The notes: generated from the letters alone by a model not told the origin. Counted from the stretch's first letter, positions 35,902 to 47,253 are shown. The stretch is 64,000 nt of DNA from Blastomyces gilchristii SLH14081 (GCF_000003855.2 NW_003101649.1:1-64000), one strand, 5' to 3'. A program made the numbers and translations.

Positions 35902-37551
35902 TCACAGAAGGAAATGTCCGTGCCCTCTCATATTTTCTCTTCTTCTGTTGAACTCTTCGAAAACAAGGCGAGTCCGGATCGACGTGTAAGGATTGTCGGG
36001 TTCCAGACGAGCGACCCTACAAAGGTCTCTCCGAACGTTGGCGAGGTCGTTCCAGGAGCAAAAAGAGCGTCCGCAGGGTTTTCCGGGTAAATGAGCGTGC
36101 GTAAGTTGACTTACTTGTCCACCCCAGTAAGTCGTATACTTACAGTCTTCGTCGTCCTCCGGTTCCTCCAGGGGAGTGACAGACCAGCCAACCAATTTGC
36201 CGACGATTGTCGTGGGGTCTCGCTGGGTATGTACACCCGGCTTAATCCATGTATTGACTTCGTGGACCGTGACGCCTCCGAACTGGACTGATTTAGCCGG
36301 CTTAACGTTTCGTCGACAGGAGGTGCGAGCACGGGCACTGCCATTGTCAGATCCATGGCTGGAAGAAACGGCTTTTGAAGCACTCGAACTGTCAGCACAC
36401 AGTTGCGCGTGCTCCCGGCGGTGGCGGCGGATGACTTCGCGGACAGCCTCGAGACGGTCACCTGCACAGTTAAAACGAACGGGAGGGGGAGGGGGAGGGG
36501 GAGAAGAAATGAGTGAAGCAGAACGAGTGGAAGTGGTGGAAGATGAACGAGCGGAGGTAGAGGTGGAAACATGAGAGGCAGTGGTAGCTGGTGAGGAGCG
36601 GATGGTAACTGCTTTGAGAGCAGCAGCAATAAAACAACGAGTGGAAGGGAATGAATCAGAACGAATGGAAGTGCTAGNNNNNNNNNNNNNNNNNNNNNNN
36701 NNNNNNNNNNNNNNNNNNNNNNNNNNNNNNNNNNNNNNNNNNNNNNNNNNNNNNNNNNNNNNNNNNNNNNNNNNNNNTACTTGAAGGTGCTGGAGTTTTG
36801 AAAGAGTGGAATATGCAGAGGGAGGGATAGGGCGGGCTGGAGGGGGAGAACGAGTGGAATTGCGGAGGGAATGGGTTCTTGAAAGAGTGGAGTCTCTGGA
36901 CCAGGGAATAGGACCAGAAGGGCGGGCCGGGGGAGGGGAACGAGTGGAATTGTAGAGGGATTGGGGTCTTGAGAGAGTGGAGTCTCTGGACCAGGGAGTA
37001 GGGCCAGAGGGGCGAGTAAGGGGAGGGGAACGAGCGGAATAACGGGAACAGGGAATTGGGGCATCGCCAGCTCTAGGACGGGTACGGGGGATAACGAAGG
37101 GGCAAGGCTGGGAAGAAGTGGTCGATATCGACGGAGAAGAGCGAGAGGAACATAGAGGCTGCAGTTTCGAACGAGTGGAGAACCGTGGAGAAGGGATAGG
37201 GGTACAGGGGCGGGCAACCTCACCAGCTTGAGGACGAGAACGGGAGACGACAAGAGGAGCGTAGCGGGTGGAAGTGCTTGCCGAAGAGCGAGGGACGGCA
37301 ACCACAGGACGAGGAACGAACTCAACAGAAGAAGAGGCAGAAGAGCAAGAAGAGTAAGAGCAAGAAGACGACGACGAAGCAACAGCAGATGAACGTATCG
37401 AAGAACCAACAGAATCACTAAACGAGTGTGATATACTTACGTCTTTGTAGGCCACGCGATGGGGGAAGGTTGTAAAGGCCGGCCCATTGCGCTTCCTAGC
37501 GGCCTTGTCGTTTGGCCGAGTGGGGATGCCCGGAATGTGTAGGCCTGGCAT
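35902..37551 (-). CDS. Ser/Pro/Arg-rich low-complexity protein, unknown function, broken by an assembly gap
   Basis: The minus strand is open from 37551 to 36778 and from 36677 to 35902, in one frame only if the 100-N gap is taken literally. The first part starts MPGLHIPGIPTRPNDKAARK, then has long Ser runs and repeats such as SRDSTLSRPQSLYNSTRSPP, twice. The second part has PPPPPPPVRFN, a charged helix (GDRLEAVREVIRRHRREHA), a KSVQFGG motif of the kind that docks protein phosphatase 1 (RVxF-like; inference) and a folded-looking end (NDLANVRRDLCRVARLEPDN). A strong donor gtaagtatatc at 37440 and another gtaagtcaac near 36113 suggest introns, so the exact protein is unresolved. I do not recognise the family. 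Confidence 0.5.
   Translation of the reverse strand: MPGLHIPGIPTRPNDKAARKRNGPAFTTFPHRVAYKDVSISHSFSDSVGSSIRSSAVASSSSSCSYSSCSSASSSVEFVPRPVVAVPRSSASTSTRYAPLVVSRSRPQAGEVARPCTPIPSPRFSTRSKLQPLCSSRSSPSISTTSSQPCPFVIPRTRPRAGDAPIPCSRYSARSPPLTRPSGPTPWSRDSTLSRPQSLYNSTRSPPPARPSGPIPWSRDSTLSRTHSLRNSTRSPPPARPIPPSAYSTLSKLQHLQVXXXXXXXXXXXXXXXXXXXXXXXXXXXXXXXXXXSTSIRSDSFPSTRCFIAAALKAVTIRSSPATTASHVSTSTSARSSSTTSTRSASLISSPPPPPPPVRFNCAGDRLEAVREVIRRHRREHAQLCADSSSASKAVSSSHGSDNGSARARTSCRRNVKPAKSVQFGGVTVHEVNTWIKPGVHTQRDPTTIVGKLVGWSVTPLEEPEDDEDCKYTTYWGGQVSQLTHAHLPGKPCGRSFCSWNDLANVRRDLCRVARLEPDNPYTSIRTRLVFEEFNRRRENMRGHGHFLL
36678..36777. other. Assembly gap (100 N)
   Basis: Exactly 100 N, the size commonly used for a gap of unknown length. 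It lies within a repeat-rich coding region, so collapse of internal repeats is a likely cause. Confidence 0.95.
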
Positions 37552-40190
37552 GGCTACTACACAATAACGAAAGAAGGGGCGTCAAGAAACAGGAAAACAG
37601 CAAAAAGGAAGCAGACAAAAAAAGAAAAAGCAAAGGCAAACACAAAATCAAAAATCAAAGGAGTATATGAGAGAGGAGGAGGAGGAGGAGAAGGAAGAAG
37701 GTTATATCTCTTAAACAGTCTGAAGGTAAAGAGAGATATACGTTATATCTCTGTTGTTATGGTATGGTATGGAGATGCCCCGGAGCAATGGTCAATCACG
37801 TGAGTGAAGATAGGGGCAGCAAAAAGTCACAGACGTGATGGGGAGAGAAAGGAGAAAAGAGAAGAGGAAGAAAAAAGATGGGAGCGGGACGCCGGCTTTT
37901 ATGTTTACCTCCCACGGATAGCGAGGGAAGGCACCCGGGGGCTCATAACCTGCCAAATACGGCAATTGATCCAGGATATCGGAGGAGCTCTGGCCTGAAA
38001 ATCCGCTGTCGTTGCTTCCCTCATGGTGAACTTACCCCTTCATTTGGCAGGCATGGTTACCGCATCGGGTAGGTCATGTTTGTTTTGCCTTCTGTTGCGA
38101 GATGTGGAAGCTGCCTCCCACTTTTTAGGACGCAATTTGTATGGGTAAAAATGGGTATAGGCCATACGGGAGGTTGTATGAGGATTTTTGAAATATCCGT
38201 ATAACCGTGTAAGCTAATTGTATATTATATTGTAGACATGCGAGCATTGATGAGCTCGTCGCGGGGATCCCGTAGGTATCAATATCGTCGCGGAATGCAG
38301 CGGAGTAACCCCTAATCGACCAGAGGGTGCGAAATTGCAGTGGTATATCGGTTGTTGTTATTGTGATTCAAAACGCAAATTGCCGCCATTCCTCTCAACG
38401 GCGAAATATAGGGGTGATGTTTGTGCTTCACTGAATCGAGTGCATTTGTCTCCCCAGATAGATATGAATTTGCAATACTCTCTACGCGGTTCATGGTGCA
38501 TGGTTGGCTGGGCAATCAGGCCTCCGCCAAACAACTGGAACTGGCTATGTGGATACGAAATGAGCGTAAGATCATCATGAGTAGATCTTTAAGATAGAGA
38601 ATCCTCCCAGTATCACTTCTACTTGCATGGTTAAGCAGTATGCCTTGCGCGGGATCGGCGTTGAGCCGCATATGTGGATCGTGAGGCTCGTGCAATCCAT
38701 GTCGGCCTCCACATAGCTTAAAATCAACGACACCACAGAGTCCAATACAGAGATCCATATAAATAGAGTCATTCTACAGGCTCAGTATTCTACAGGCTCA
38801 GTATTCTACAGGCTCAGTATCCGCACCTATGGCTGGTATAAACGGCTTTAACAGCGTGTGGCCTGCGGTGGCTACCACTTATTGGAGCCTAGCCTCTTCT
38901 ACACCTTACAGTTAGGCGTCAAGGATAGTGAGGTATGTATGTTATCCATAAGAAATATTTGCGTAGCAGACCAAGTAAGAACGATTTGTTTACAGACATT
39001 GATTCATTAAGTGGCTTCATAGGGTGCATTTTATATCAAGTCCCCTCAGACCGTATCTATCCACGTAATGTACTGTGCTATCCACAACACGTGAAGTCCC
39101 TGACAATGTGGCTCCACATGGTGGACAATCACCAGCGTTATGCTTCTGCAAGCTTGCGGTGTGCCATACAGGTCTACGGATCGCCATCAAGAACGGTAAC
39201 AATCTCCATGGAAGAAAGGAATGTGGCTAGCAAGGCCAGTTTAACCAAATGTCATCTTCTGCGCAAAGGAGAAGCCACTACGTCCTTGGCGAACCGCTGG
39301 AGAACCATTAGCACTCGGTGTATGTACATGGGATATGGATATATCCGCTGTCCACGGTACCGGGGGAGGGAATAAGCTCAAGGGGGCCATGGCGTGAAGA
39401 ACTCCGCTAATCGATGTTCATCTGGTAACTAGATAATGCTCGAAATCGCCGTTTAAATTTCCGGACACCTTGGATCCGAAGGCGTGCTAAATAAGTCTCC
39501 CTATTACTCTATATCAAAGTCATGCCCTAGCAATGGAGGAATATGCCAATTAGTTTCCAACAGTGTTACCCATCTCCAACTACCTACAGCAACGTGGTCG
39601 TCGTCCACTCTGTTTATTCAGCAGATGCATCGTGAAGAGTCAACGCCTAGGCAAAGAAACTACGGAAAGATATTCCAATAGTCAGGGAATGTTCACATCA
39701 ACTCTAGACGAAGCGGACAGGCCAACTGTCACAGTTTTCATCTGCGAAGAGTCCTTGAGGAGTGGGAGTGAGAGGGCCACCCAGGTACAGTACAGAGTGT
39801 TTACTACGCTGGTATGACCTTCAATTTTCGGTAGTTCCACCCTAATATTTTAGTGGCATTCTAACCATCAATCCGGGGTGGCGCGTTCTCAATCATCCCC
39901 ATACAAATACTCCGTAGAAGATTCTTATTGTCTTCATTCTTATTATTCTCGTACGCGCTATTCTTTATTATTCTCTATCAAGATAGACCTCCTTGCTGCT
40001 CTTGAACCTCCAGTTGCACCTCCTGAAGATCCAGAACCTCCTGCTACACCTCCAAAGCAATTAACCCGCAAGCAATGTTGAGATCTGGCTCTACTAATCT
40101 CTATTGCTTCGTATGACGTCAGATGATCTCGATAAATGTTAATCCTCTGTACGGAGTACGGAGTACTCTGTCGTAACAATAAAAACAGCA
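37552..40190. other. Gene-poor spacer
   Basis: 2.6 kb with normal composition but only short frames. The longest (38935-39375 plus) gives 146 codons starting MYVIHKKYLRSRPSKNDLFT, without resemblance I can name. 38771-38818 is three perfect copies of attctacaggctcagt. The motif tacggagta occurs near 40150. Upstream of the Ser/Pro/Arg-rich gene (37560-37800) is A/G-rich. Confidence 0.4.
38771..38818. repeat. Three perfect 16-bp tandem repeats
   Basis: attctacaggctcagt three times in a row. Confidence 0.9.
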
Positions 40191-40193
40191 TAA

Positions 40194-40433
40194 CAATAAA
40201 AATGAAAATAGGTATTTTTTATATGAGAATCATATATAAAAGATTCTGATTTGAGAAAATGAGATATTCTTATGAAAAAATATTATATTCATTATATTAT
40301 TTGAGTATTTCTAATCTTCATATTTCAATTTCATGCTCATGTCTAAGATGTTGATGAAGATATTAAAGAAAATGATGTTTGTATCTTTTATATGTGATTC
40401 TCATATAAAAGATACCTACTTTCATTTTTATCA
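40194..40433. mobile_element. MITE-like foldback element, copy 1
   Basis: About 240 bp, AT-rich. The left end aaaaatgaaaataggtat.. and the right end ..atacctactttcattttt are inverted repeats of about 50 bp. Each end is itself palindromic: ttttatatgagaatcatata.. on the left and tatcttttatatgtgattct..cat on the right. It has no coding content. It shares the end motif ggtatcttttatatg with the element at 46875-47253. Confidence 0.65.
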
Positions 40434-40879
40434 TTATTAACTTAGCTATTCTACGCTAGCGCTAACTACGACCCGACCCACGCACATGGTTTTCGTTTCG
40501 TTAGGAACTTAGCTCTTTTTAATTGATCAAGTACCTTCCCAACTAGTTAATAATAATAATGTATCTTCTTCATCAATAACTAAAGTGAGCCAATGGCTAA
40601 AGCTCTCTGAGAGCCCTTAGCTAACTTCATTTTAAAATAATCACCAAGCAGCTTTAGTGAATGTCAAATTCATCAGTTATCCTATGTGATTCTATGTGTT
40701 CTCCTAGTCACTCTGTTTAACTGAAAAGACTAACAGACCCGTACTTGCATCCTCTTCTACTTCCTGTGGCTCCTTCCACTTATTTGTCAACAGTTGGTCA
40801 GATCAATTTCAAAAGTAGTTGGTTACATTTTGAATTAAGACTCCTTTCAGTATGCTTTCTCACCTCCAAACAGATCAAC

Positions 40880-41510
40880 AGTCAAAAAAATTGAGAAGTG
40901 AAAAGCAGCCCTCGAGCAGCGACTCCGGACGGCTAAGGAGCACTCCGCCATTTACCATGAGTGTCCCAGTACATGGAGTGGCATTTCGACATATAGACAG
41001 ACGATCAAGGACTTCTTGAAGGCGACAGAATCCTCCTTGGCTGGCGTTGAGAACAGACTTAAATCAGTAGAGCGCCGTATCTCTGACCTTGAGGACTCAG
41101 TTTCCGAACTTAAAGATGTCAGAAACCGGTTCATCAGCACTTTCAAGCGAGATATACTTTCACAACACCGAGAAATTATCAGGAGTGGAAATCGTTTTGT
41201 ACATGTACATGTACAAGGAGGGGACTGCAAAAGAGATGCAGAGTTATATGAAGCTCCAGCACGAGTCGCGATTTTGATATCTACATCAGGCTTTACGGTC
41301 TTCATCCCGCAATTGTCCGCTCTTCAATCCGTATATATCCCTGTAGTTTTGTCAGTGGTTGAGTGGTGCTAATAAGTTTAAAGTATATCGTCCAACAATT
41401 GAACTCCTTCAGATAGACATGCTACTGCTGTCGCTGATAGAAACATCGAGCTTCCTAGGAAGTTTAACGACCTGTTTGTGCAACTATACTGCGTAGGTCC
41501 TCGATAACGA
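40880..41510 (+). pseudogene. Decayed gene for a coiled-coil protein of unknown function
   Basis: The plus strand reads LEQRLRTAKEHSAIYHECPS, then YRQTIKDFLKATESSLAG, a heptad-rich coiled coil (VENRLKSVERRISDLEDSVS, ELKDVRNRFISTFKRDI) and GGDCKRDAELYE. It then shifts frame to RDFDIYIRLYGLHPAIV and, after another break, to ADRNIELPRKFNDLFVQLY. These pieces follow one another logically across three frames, so this is a frameshifted remnant. The pattern resembles a family of hypothetical proteins in Onygenales; that resemblance is from memory and unverified. Confidence 0.5.
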
Positions 41511-43223
41511 TACCAAAACTACTTTTGAAAGGGACCACCAACGTTGACCTATTCTTAGAAATTCTTGTTATCATTGTTGTATGTTATAAGTTAGGAGGAA
41601 CATCCGTTCACTTACGCAGTACGCCATGAATATTAATTAGTTTTGTAAGTCTTGCAACTACGCAGTAAGTTAACCGTGTGTCGGAATGAGTGTCACGGAT
41701 GAATATGTTGGAGACATATGAATCTTATGTGTATCAAGATCTGCTTGTTATATTATCCGTGCACTCTAATATATCTATTTCATACAAAAGATAGAGCTAT
41801 TTATAGTAAAACTAATGTGCGAGCCAAGAGAGCTAGCATAAGCGAGTATTAGACGAGCGTTGTAGTAAGCTGATGATGATGAGAAATATTGTAGTAATAC
41901 GATGTTGGTGGCGTTCAGTAGTGTAACCGTGCCATGCTTACTCACTCTCTCTAGTGAGTGTGCCACAGTGTATGGAAAACCACACCATACAGAAAATATT
42001 TTGAATATAGTAATCTTCAAAAATTAATTAATAATCATCATCATATCTATCTATAATATAAAGATTATCTATATACTCATTAGAAGATGTAGAATTCACT
42101 GTAGATTAAGATTCTATAGAATTATCTTATTATAATTAAGTGACTGTAGATTTTATAAATTTGATTTCAATTAATTAAAGATTCTTATTAAATGTCTTTT
42201 TCATCTCATCTGCTCTACAGATCACAATCTTGTGATTGATATTCTTAATAGTAAGAACTTCATCTACTTACATCTATCTGTGAAAGAATTTAACAATCTG
42301 ATATTTATTTATTTAATAATAATCTGTAAGTTCACTTCTACAGTGTGTATTCAATTCTGTCTGAACTATACTACTCTTAAAGATCTTGTTTAACTATCTT
42401 ATTAAATCAGATATAAGAGTATTCTTTATATCTTCTAAGACTTTAACTACTGTATTAATTTAATAATATAGTTTTATAACTATCTCTGAGAAGATTAATT
42501 ATAAGAAGACAGTTAATAATTAATCTACAGATAATAAGATAAAGTGATTATATATATTATTATCATCATTGTATATGTTGAGATTTGAGGTATTATCAAT
42601 GGTAAGAGATCTCAATTAATTGAGAATTATATTATGATTAACTGAATATATTTTATAATCAGTAAAGTCAGCTCTTATAGTATTAGATTTAAATACTTAC
42701 AGTTGAATACTCTTCAGATTAATAAGAAATTATCTGTTATTATACTGCTTATATTTATAGTAGATAGTCTTATTAACTATCTTTGTATAATAATACTTAT
42801 ACTGCTGAAAAGATACATTATCAAGAGATTATAGAATATAACTTATATAAGATAAAAATCTGAATAGAATAATTATATAAAGATTACAGTATTGAATAAA
42901 TTCTTCTATAAGATAAGAATTATAATTATTTATTAATAACAGTTGATAACTGTTTATTTAATACTTTTTTATTATCTTATTAAACTGCTTAATTCATTCA
43001 AATTCAATCTTATTATTTATAAAGCTAGACTCAGATATGATAATAATATAGTTATTAAATAAGTTAAAGTATGTATATTAATTCTCTAAATAAATCTTTG
43101 ATTTCATTATAATCAATGAATTTAATACTATATTATCTGTACTGATATACTTTATCACTGTTATTAATTCACAGAAGTATAATAACTGTATAACAGAATT
43201 CATATCTTTAAAGATAGTTATAA

Positions 43224-43231
43224 CTTACTAT
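43224..43231. repeat. 8-bp target duplication (cttactat), left copy
   Basis: cttactat here and again at 43738-43745 directly flank the nested element. Confidence 0.75.
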
Positions 43232-43737
43232 TAGACTGACCGCCGGGATCATGAATTTCATGTTTGATCTCATTTGGTCTGGTTTCATACATTTCTTGGC
43301 GTGAATCCCGCTGGGACTGACTATCAAAAAAACATGTAAAGTGACTATATATCAGATCTTAAAATGAAATCATGACTTGAAAAAAATGAGAAAGTGATCT
43401 CATTTAGTCTCATTTAGTTTCATTCTTAGCATAAAGTTACTATTTTTAGACATTTTAAGGTTTTTTTTAGACTATTTTTAATTTTTTAAAAAGTAACACT
43501 TTTTGATAACACTCAAATGAGATTTAAAGTCATTTAAAGCAATAAAAATAATTTAAATTGAGAAGTGAAAATCATGGTCTCATTTGAAAAATGTGATAAG
43601 AGTAGACAGTAAGTTTCACTGAGACAGTATGAGACTACTATCTAATGTTAAAACTGTGTAATGAGATCAGTCAAATTGATAATAAGACTATCAAAAAATC
43701 TGGTCCTGGTCTCAGACACGGTCACACGGTCAGTCTA
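43232..43737. mobile_element. Nested MITE with 11-bp inverted ends and 8-bp duplication (hAT-like)
   Basis: 506 bp, begins tagactgaccg and ends cggtcagtcta. An 8-bp duplication and TAG..CTA ends are typical of hAT elements. It is less AT-rich than its surroundings near both ends (ccgccgggatc, cctggtctcagacacggtca) and has no coding frame, so it is non-autonomous. Inside are repeated catttag/catttgg motifs around 43260-43440. Confidence 0.7.
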
Positions 43738-43745
43738 CTTACTAT
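43738..43745. repeat. 8-bp target duplication (cttactat), right copy
   Basis: Matches 43224-43231. Confidence 0.75.
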
Positions 43746-44434
43746 TCATATTCTTCTTTCTTCTTAAAATTTAATCTTATTAAAGTTATAGATATTACAG
43801 TGAAAAAAATAATATTAATTAAAAGCAGCTTTATATCAATTAAATCAGTTAATAATAAAGCTTATATTCTTATAAGATACTTATTTTAAATTCATGAGCT
43901 TTTACTTAATTTATTTATAATCTGATAAATGTTTAATGAATTGATATATTCATGTCTTATTTACTGTGAGAGATGCAGTCTCTGAATCTGTATAATATAT
44001 CTTAATATATAATTCATAACAGCTTTGATATACTTGATAATAAGTGAATAAAAATTAATATTTAACTGATAAATTCATATCTTAATTATCTCTTTCTGGC
44101 TATTATTCAATGCTTAATTCAGTGAAATTCTCATAGTTCTTGATTTCTTTCTGTTGATTCTCTCATATAAGATGATATATAAGACTTTGAATTCTCATGA
44201 CAGAGATGTGATTTTTAATTTTGAATTACTTTTATATATGTTAACAGCTCTTTGCAACTGCTTCTCAGTGTAATTAGAAGATTTAGACATGATTATAATT
44301 AATGATGATTATTTGAAGATGAAGAATGAAGATATTCAAAATATTTTCTATACAGTGTGGTTTTTCATACACTGTGGTGCACTCACTAGAGAGAGTGAGT
44401 AAGCATGGCACAGTTATAACCTCTTTTTCCTGAC

Positions 44435-44497
44435 ACCGTGCCAAGCGCAACTCACTACCCTACCATCACTAGAGAGAGTGAGTGCGCTTGGCACGGT
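44435..44497. repeat. 63-bp foldback made only of transposon ends
   Basis: accgtgccaagcgcaactca at one end and its near-perfect reverse complement at the other, with about 20 bp between. It begins only 20 bp after the TA-flanked transposon and shares its terminal accgtgcca, but continues with agcgc instead of tgct, so it belongs to a related subfamily. Confidence 0.65.
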
Positions 44498-45162
44498 TAG
44501 ATAACAACAACCACCACTAAGTAAGTACGGAGTACTAAGTACATACATGTAGTTACTGTACATGTACATACAATTCACATCTGAAACCCCGAAGCTCTCA
44601 TAGAAAATGTATGACATGCCAATATCCTATCACCAGGCTGACTAACATTTTATTAGTTTCTTAACTGAAATTCCAACCGGGCTAGACGACGCCGAAAGAA
44701 TCAGGTTTCAAGACATTGCGCCAACAACTACTCCGTACCGAGACAGGGTGGCGGCCCTACAGGGACGCAATGACCGCGCTAGACCAGGTTCGCACGCCTT
44801 TAAACCGATTGGGACTCCTTATTTCTCCCCATCAGCGGCTTCTCGATATCATCGATGGCGGCGTGCTCGTAAAGCTCGACCAGTCGATGTCCAGTAGCGT
44901 GCCCACTTGCCCAGCTGTTGTTTGTGTGTTTGGCCTACGCCTCGTATTTTTCATCCATTGCCTGTTCCCGTCTAGGAGAAAAAAAAAAAAAAAAAAAAAA
45001 AAAATGAGCCTCCTTTTTCCAATCGGGATCCTGTTGCGGCTCCTTCTCCTTTTTTTCATTCATTCTCTTTTTCCTCTGCGATTTTGGTCTCATAAGATGC
45101 TCAATTTCGAAGTCTGTGCTGTTACTAACATAGTGAGGTGAACTTTCGTCCGAAGCCGCATC
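44498..45162. other. Upstream region of the glycosyltransferase-like gene
   Basis: Contains a 26-base A run at 44979-45004 and acggagtact/gtacatgtaca motifs near 44530-44570. A plus-strand frame here (44716-45141) crosses the A run and looks like chance. Confidence 0.4.
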
Positions 45163-45449
45163 ATGTTTGGCCAAACCAACCATACGCGCACAGTTTTTCC
45201 TTCGTCTATAGGCGATTTCGTCCTGTCGGGGTCAGCCGGTTGGACTGCCACCTCTTTGTATGCTCGACGCTCGTTCAAATTCATTATTGCTTTTGTGTCT
45301 TTATTCCTCCTTGTAGCTTGTTTTGCACTGTTCTATAGCCCCCCTACTTTCCGGTGTCCACCTTCGCCATTCGCAAATTCCCAAGCGGATCGCACCCCAG
45401 CTCCACTAGCCACGGAGAATATCACTGACAACCATCACCACCTCGTCGT

Positions 45450-45537
<88 letters not shown>

Positions 45538-46755
45538 GCCCCTTCCCTTTCTTTGGCCTCTCCCCCAACCCCTCTATCTTCTTCCCTTACACCTCAGCCT
45601 CCCAAACCGAACTTCAAAATTGTCGCTGTCATCTTCTATGGACGGCCGGATAGGGTGGAAATCCTCGATTGCTACCTCAAGCGCAATCTTGTGGCCAACG
45701 GAGGATGGCTAGATGAGGTCTACTGGGCGCCTAACACGGAAAATCAGGCTGATTTAGATTGGCTCGATAAGCTGGTGCCTACTTCTCCCTCGTACAAAAT
45801 AATCCCTGTCAAGCCGCAGGAAAAGGGATATGCCAAAATATGGGATCACACCGTGTCAGATCCCGATACCCTCTACATCAAAATTGACGATGATATTATT
45901 TTCATCGACGACAATGCGATACCCAAATTAGTGTCGCTAAAGCTGGAACATGACCACTCGTTCCTCGTTTCAGCAAACGTTATCAACGGCGCCCCGTTGC
46001 CCTACCACCACTACCGCACCGGAGCCATCCGACCCTACCTCCCCGAATTGGCGCCGCCCAACAATAATAGTAGTCATAATATCACCAACAACACCGCGAA
46101 CAGCAATGTTACCTCGCTGCGACAACCAACATGGCGCGCCTCACAGCTTCCATACTGGGAAGGCGCGGACGGTTTCGAGTTCCCGCTCGAAGTCGGCAAT
46201 GCGCCTTACGCGAACCACCGATGGTTGCCTGTGCACAGCGAGAGCAGAACGGCTATATACCGCACGCCCATCCAGCACGCGCTCTGTAGCCCGTGGGCAG
46301 AGAACCGAGGCAAATGGTCCCTTGCCGCGCAGCAGCATTTCTCCTTCCTAGAGTCTCTGGAACGCAACGCGACCGACGTTTACGATTTCGCGCGCCGCGG
46401 TGTGTGGGATATGGGATTCGAGCGGATCAGTATCAATTTCATTGCCATCTGGGGTAGAGACGTCATAGATCATCTTCCGCTCGTTGACGATGAGGCGATG
46501 CTGACAAAGTCCATCCCGAAGAAGCTTCGAAGACGTCAGTGTTTCTATACCGTGTCATGTATAAATAGTGTGTTACTTGACTTATGTCCTATGCTAACAT
46601 ATTGTGTTTTGGTTCTAGCTGTGCTGGTCGCAACGGGCGCGATCGCTGCTCACTATGCATTTGCGTCGCAAGTTAATGACCTCAAGCAAACCGATATCCT
46701 CTCTCGATACCGTGCATATGCCAACGATATGATTTGTCCTGGCACCTTGCCCTAA
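45163..46755 (+). CDS. Putative type II membrane glycosyltransferase with poly-Thr stem
   Basis: Exons 45163-46534 and 46619-46755 give 502 residues; the 84-bp intron (gtcagt..ttctag, branch tgctaac) is a multiple of three and open, so retention would keep the frame. Seen: a short cytosolic tail, one membrane anchor (FIIAFVSLFLLVACFALFYS, about residues 40-60), a low-complexity stem with 29 Thr in a row, then a lumenal domain starting FKIVAVIFYGRPDRVEILDC. It has the GT-A style motif YIKIDDDIIFIDD, in which the Asp triad would bind metal and nucleotide sugar, and ends HYAFASQVNDLKQTDILSRY. Golgi location and transferase activity are inferred; sugar and acceptor are unknown. It is an uncharacterised family in filamentous fungi as far as I can tell. 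Confidence 0.75.
45451..45537 (+). repeat. (ACT)29 coding microsatellite
   Basis: Twenty-nine perfect ACT units in frame, encoding uninterrupted threonine in the stem of the glycosyltransferase-like protein. Length changes would not shift the frame. Confidence 0.95.
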
Positions 46756-46874
46756 TCACACGACATGATGTTATGATTTATATATTTATATACTCGTCCC
46801 TTCGCTCACCACACCTGTGGTTGGGAGCGCCTCATCACAACATTATTATCATCACAATGTTACTTCTCCAAAAT

Positions 46875-47253
46875 AGGTATCTTTTGTATGACTTCTCATA
46901 TAAAAGATATCTGTTGATGAAATTTTTAGAATTTACTATATCTTCAACACAACGTCATATATGATAGATATATAAGTTATCTTTTGCGCCGGTGAATATA
47001 TAAGTATATTCTAATACAAAGAATATAATTGTATAAAAGTTTTTGAAATAAAATTAAAATTATTCTGCTTAGATTAGAAATAGCTATATTTTAAGTAGTG
47101 AATCTACTAGTGATTTTCAAGTTAATTCTTTAATACTACTATATTCTCTACTCAAAAACATGCTTATATCTTACACATATCTGGTGTTGTGCTGAAGATA
47201 TTAAATTTTTTTGTCTAGGTATCTTTTATATGGTGAGCTCATACAAAAGGTAC
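46875..47253. mobile_element. MITE-like foldback element, copy 2
   Basis: About 380 bp. The left end ggtatcttttgtatga.. and right end ..catacaaaaggtac are inverted, with pairing continuing inward (atcttcaacacaac against gttgtgctgaagat). As in the 40.2-kb copy, each end is itself a small palindrome. It lies 120 bp after the glycosyltransferase-like gene. Confidence 0.6.

Larger units (their letters stand above)
41926..44414. mobile_element. TA-flanked DNA transposon (Tc1/mariner-Fot1-like ends), decayed
   Basis: Starts accgtgccatgcttactcac and ends with its reverse complement gtgagtaagcatggcacagt, each directly flanked by TA (41924-41925 and 44415-44416). The terminal inverted repeats extend over about 95 bp (also cacagtgtatg.aaaaccaca and gaaaatattttgaatat). 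The interior is AT-rich with no usable transposase frame. A 506-bp element is nested inside at 43232-43737; without it the length is about 1.97 kb, which suits a Fot1/pogo-size element. The superfamily call rests on the TA and the size, not on a transposase. Confidence 0.65.

Noticed and set aside
36111..37418. 435-codon Leu-rich frame on the minus strand
   Set aside because: It overlaps the Ser/Pro/Arg-rich frame in another phase; Leu/Pro content is what CT-rich codons give when shifted.
44716..45141. 141-codon plus-strand frame before the glycosyltransferase-like gene
   Set aside because: It runs through a 26-base A run giving poly-Lys and overlaps the probable promoter and leader.
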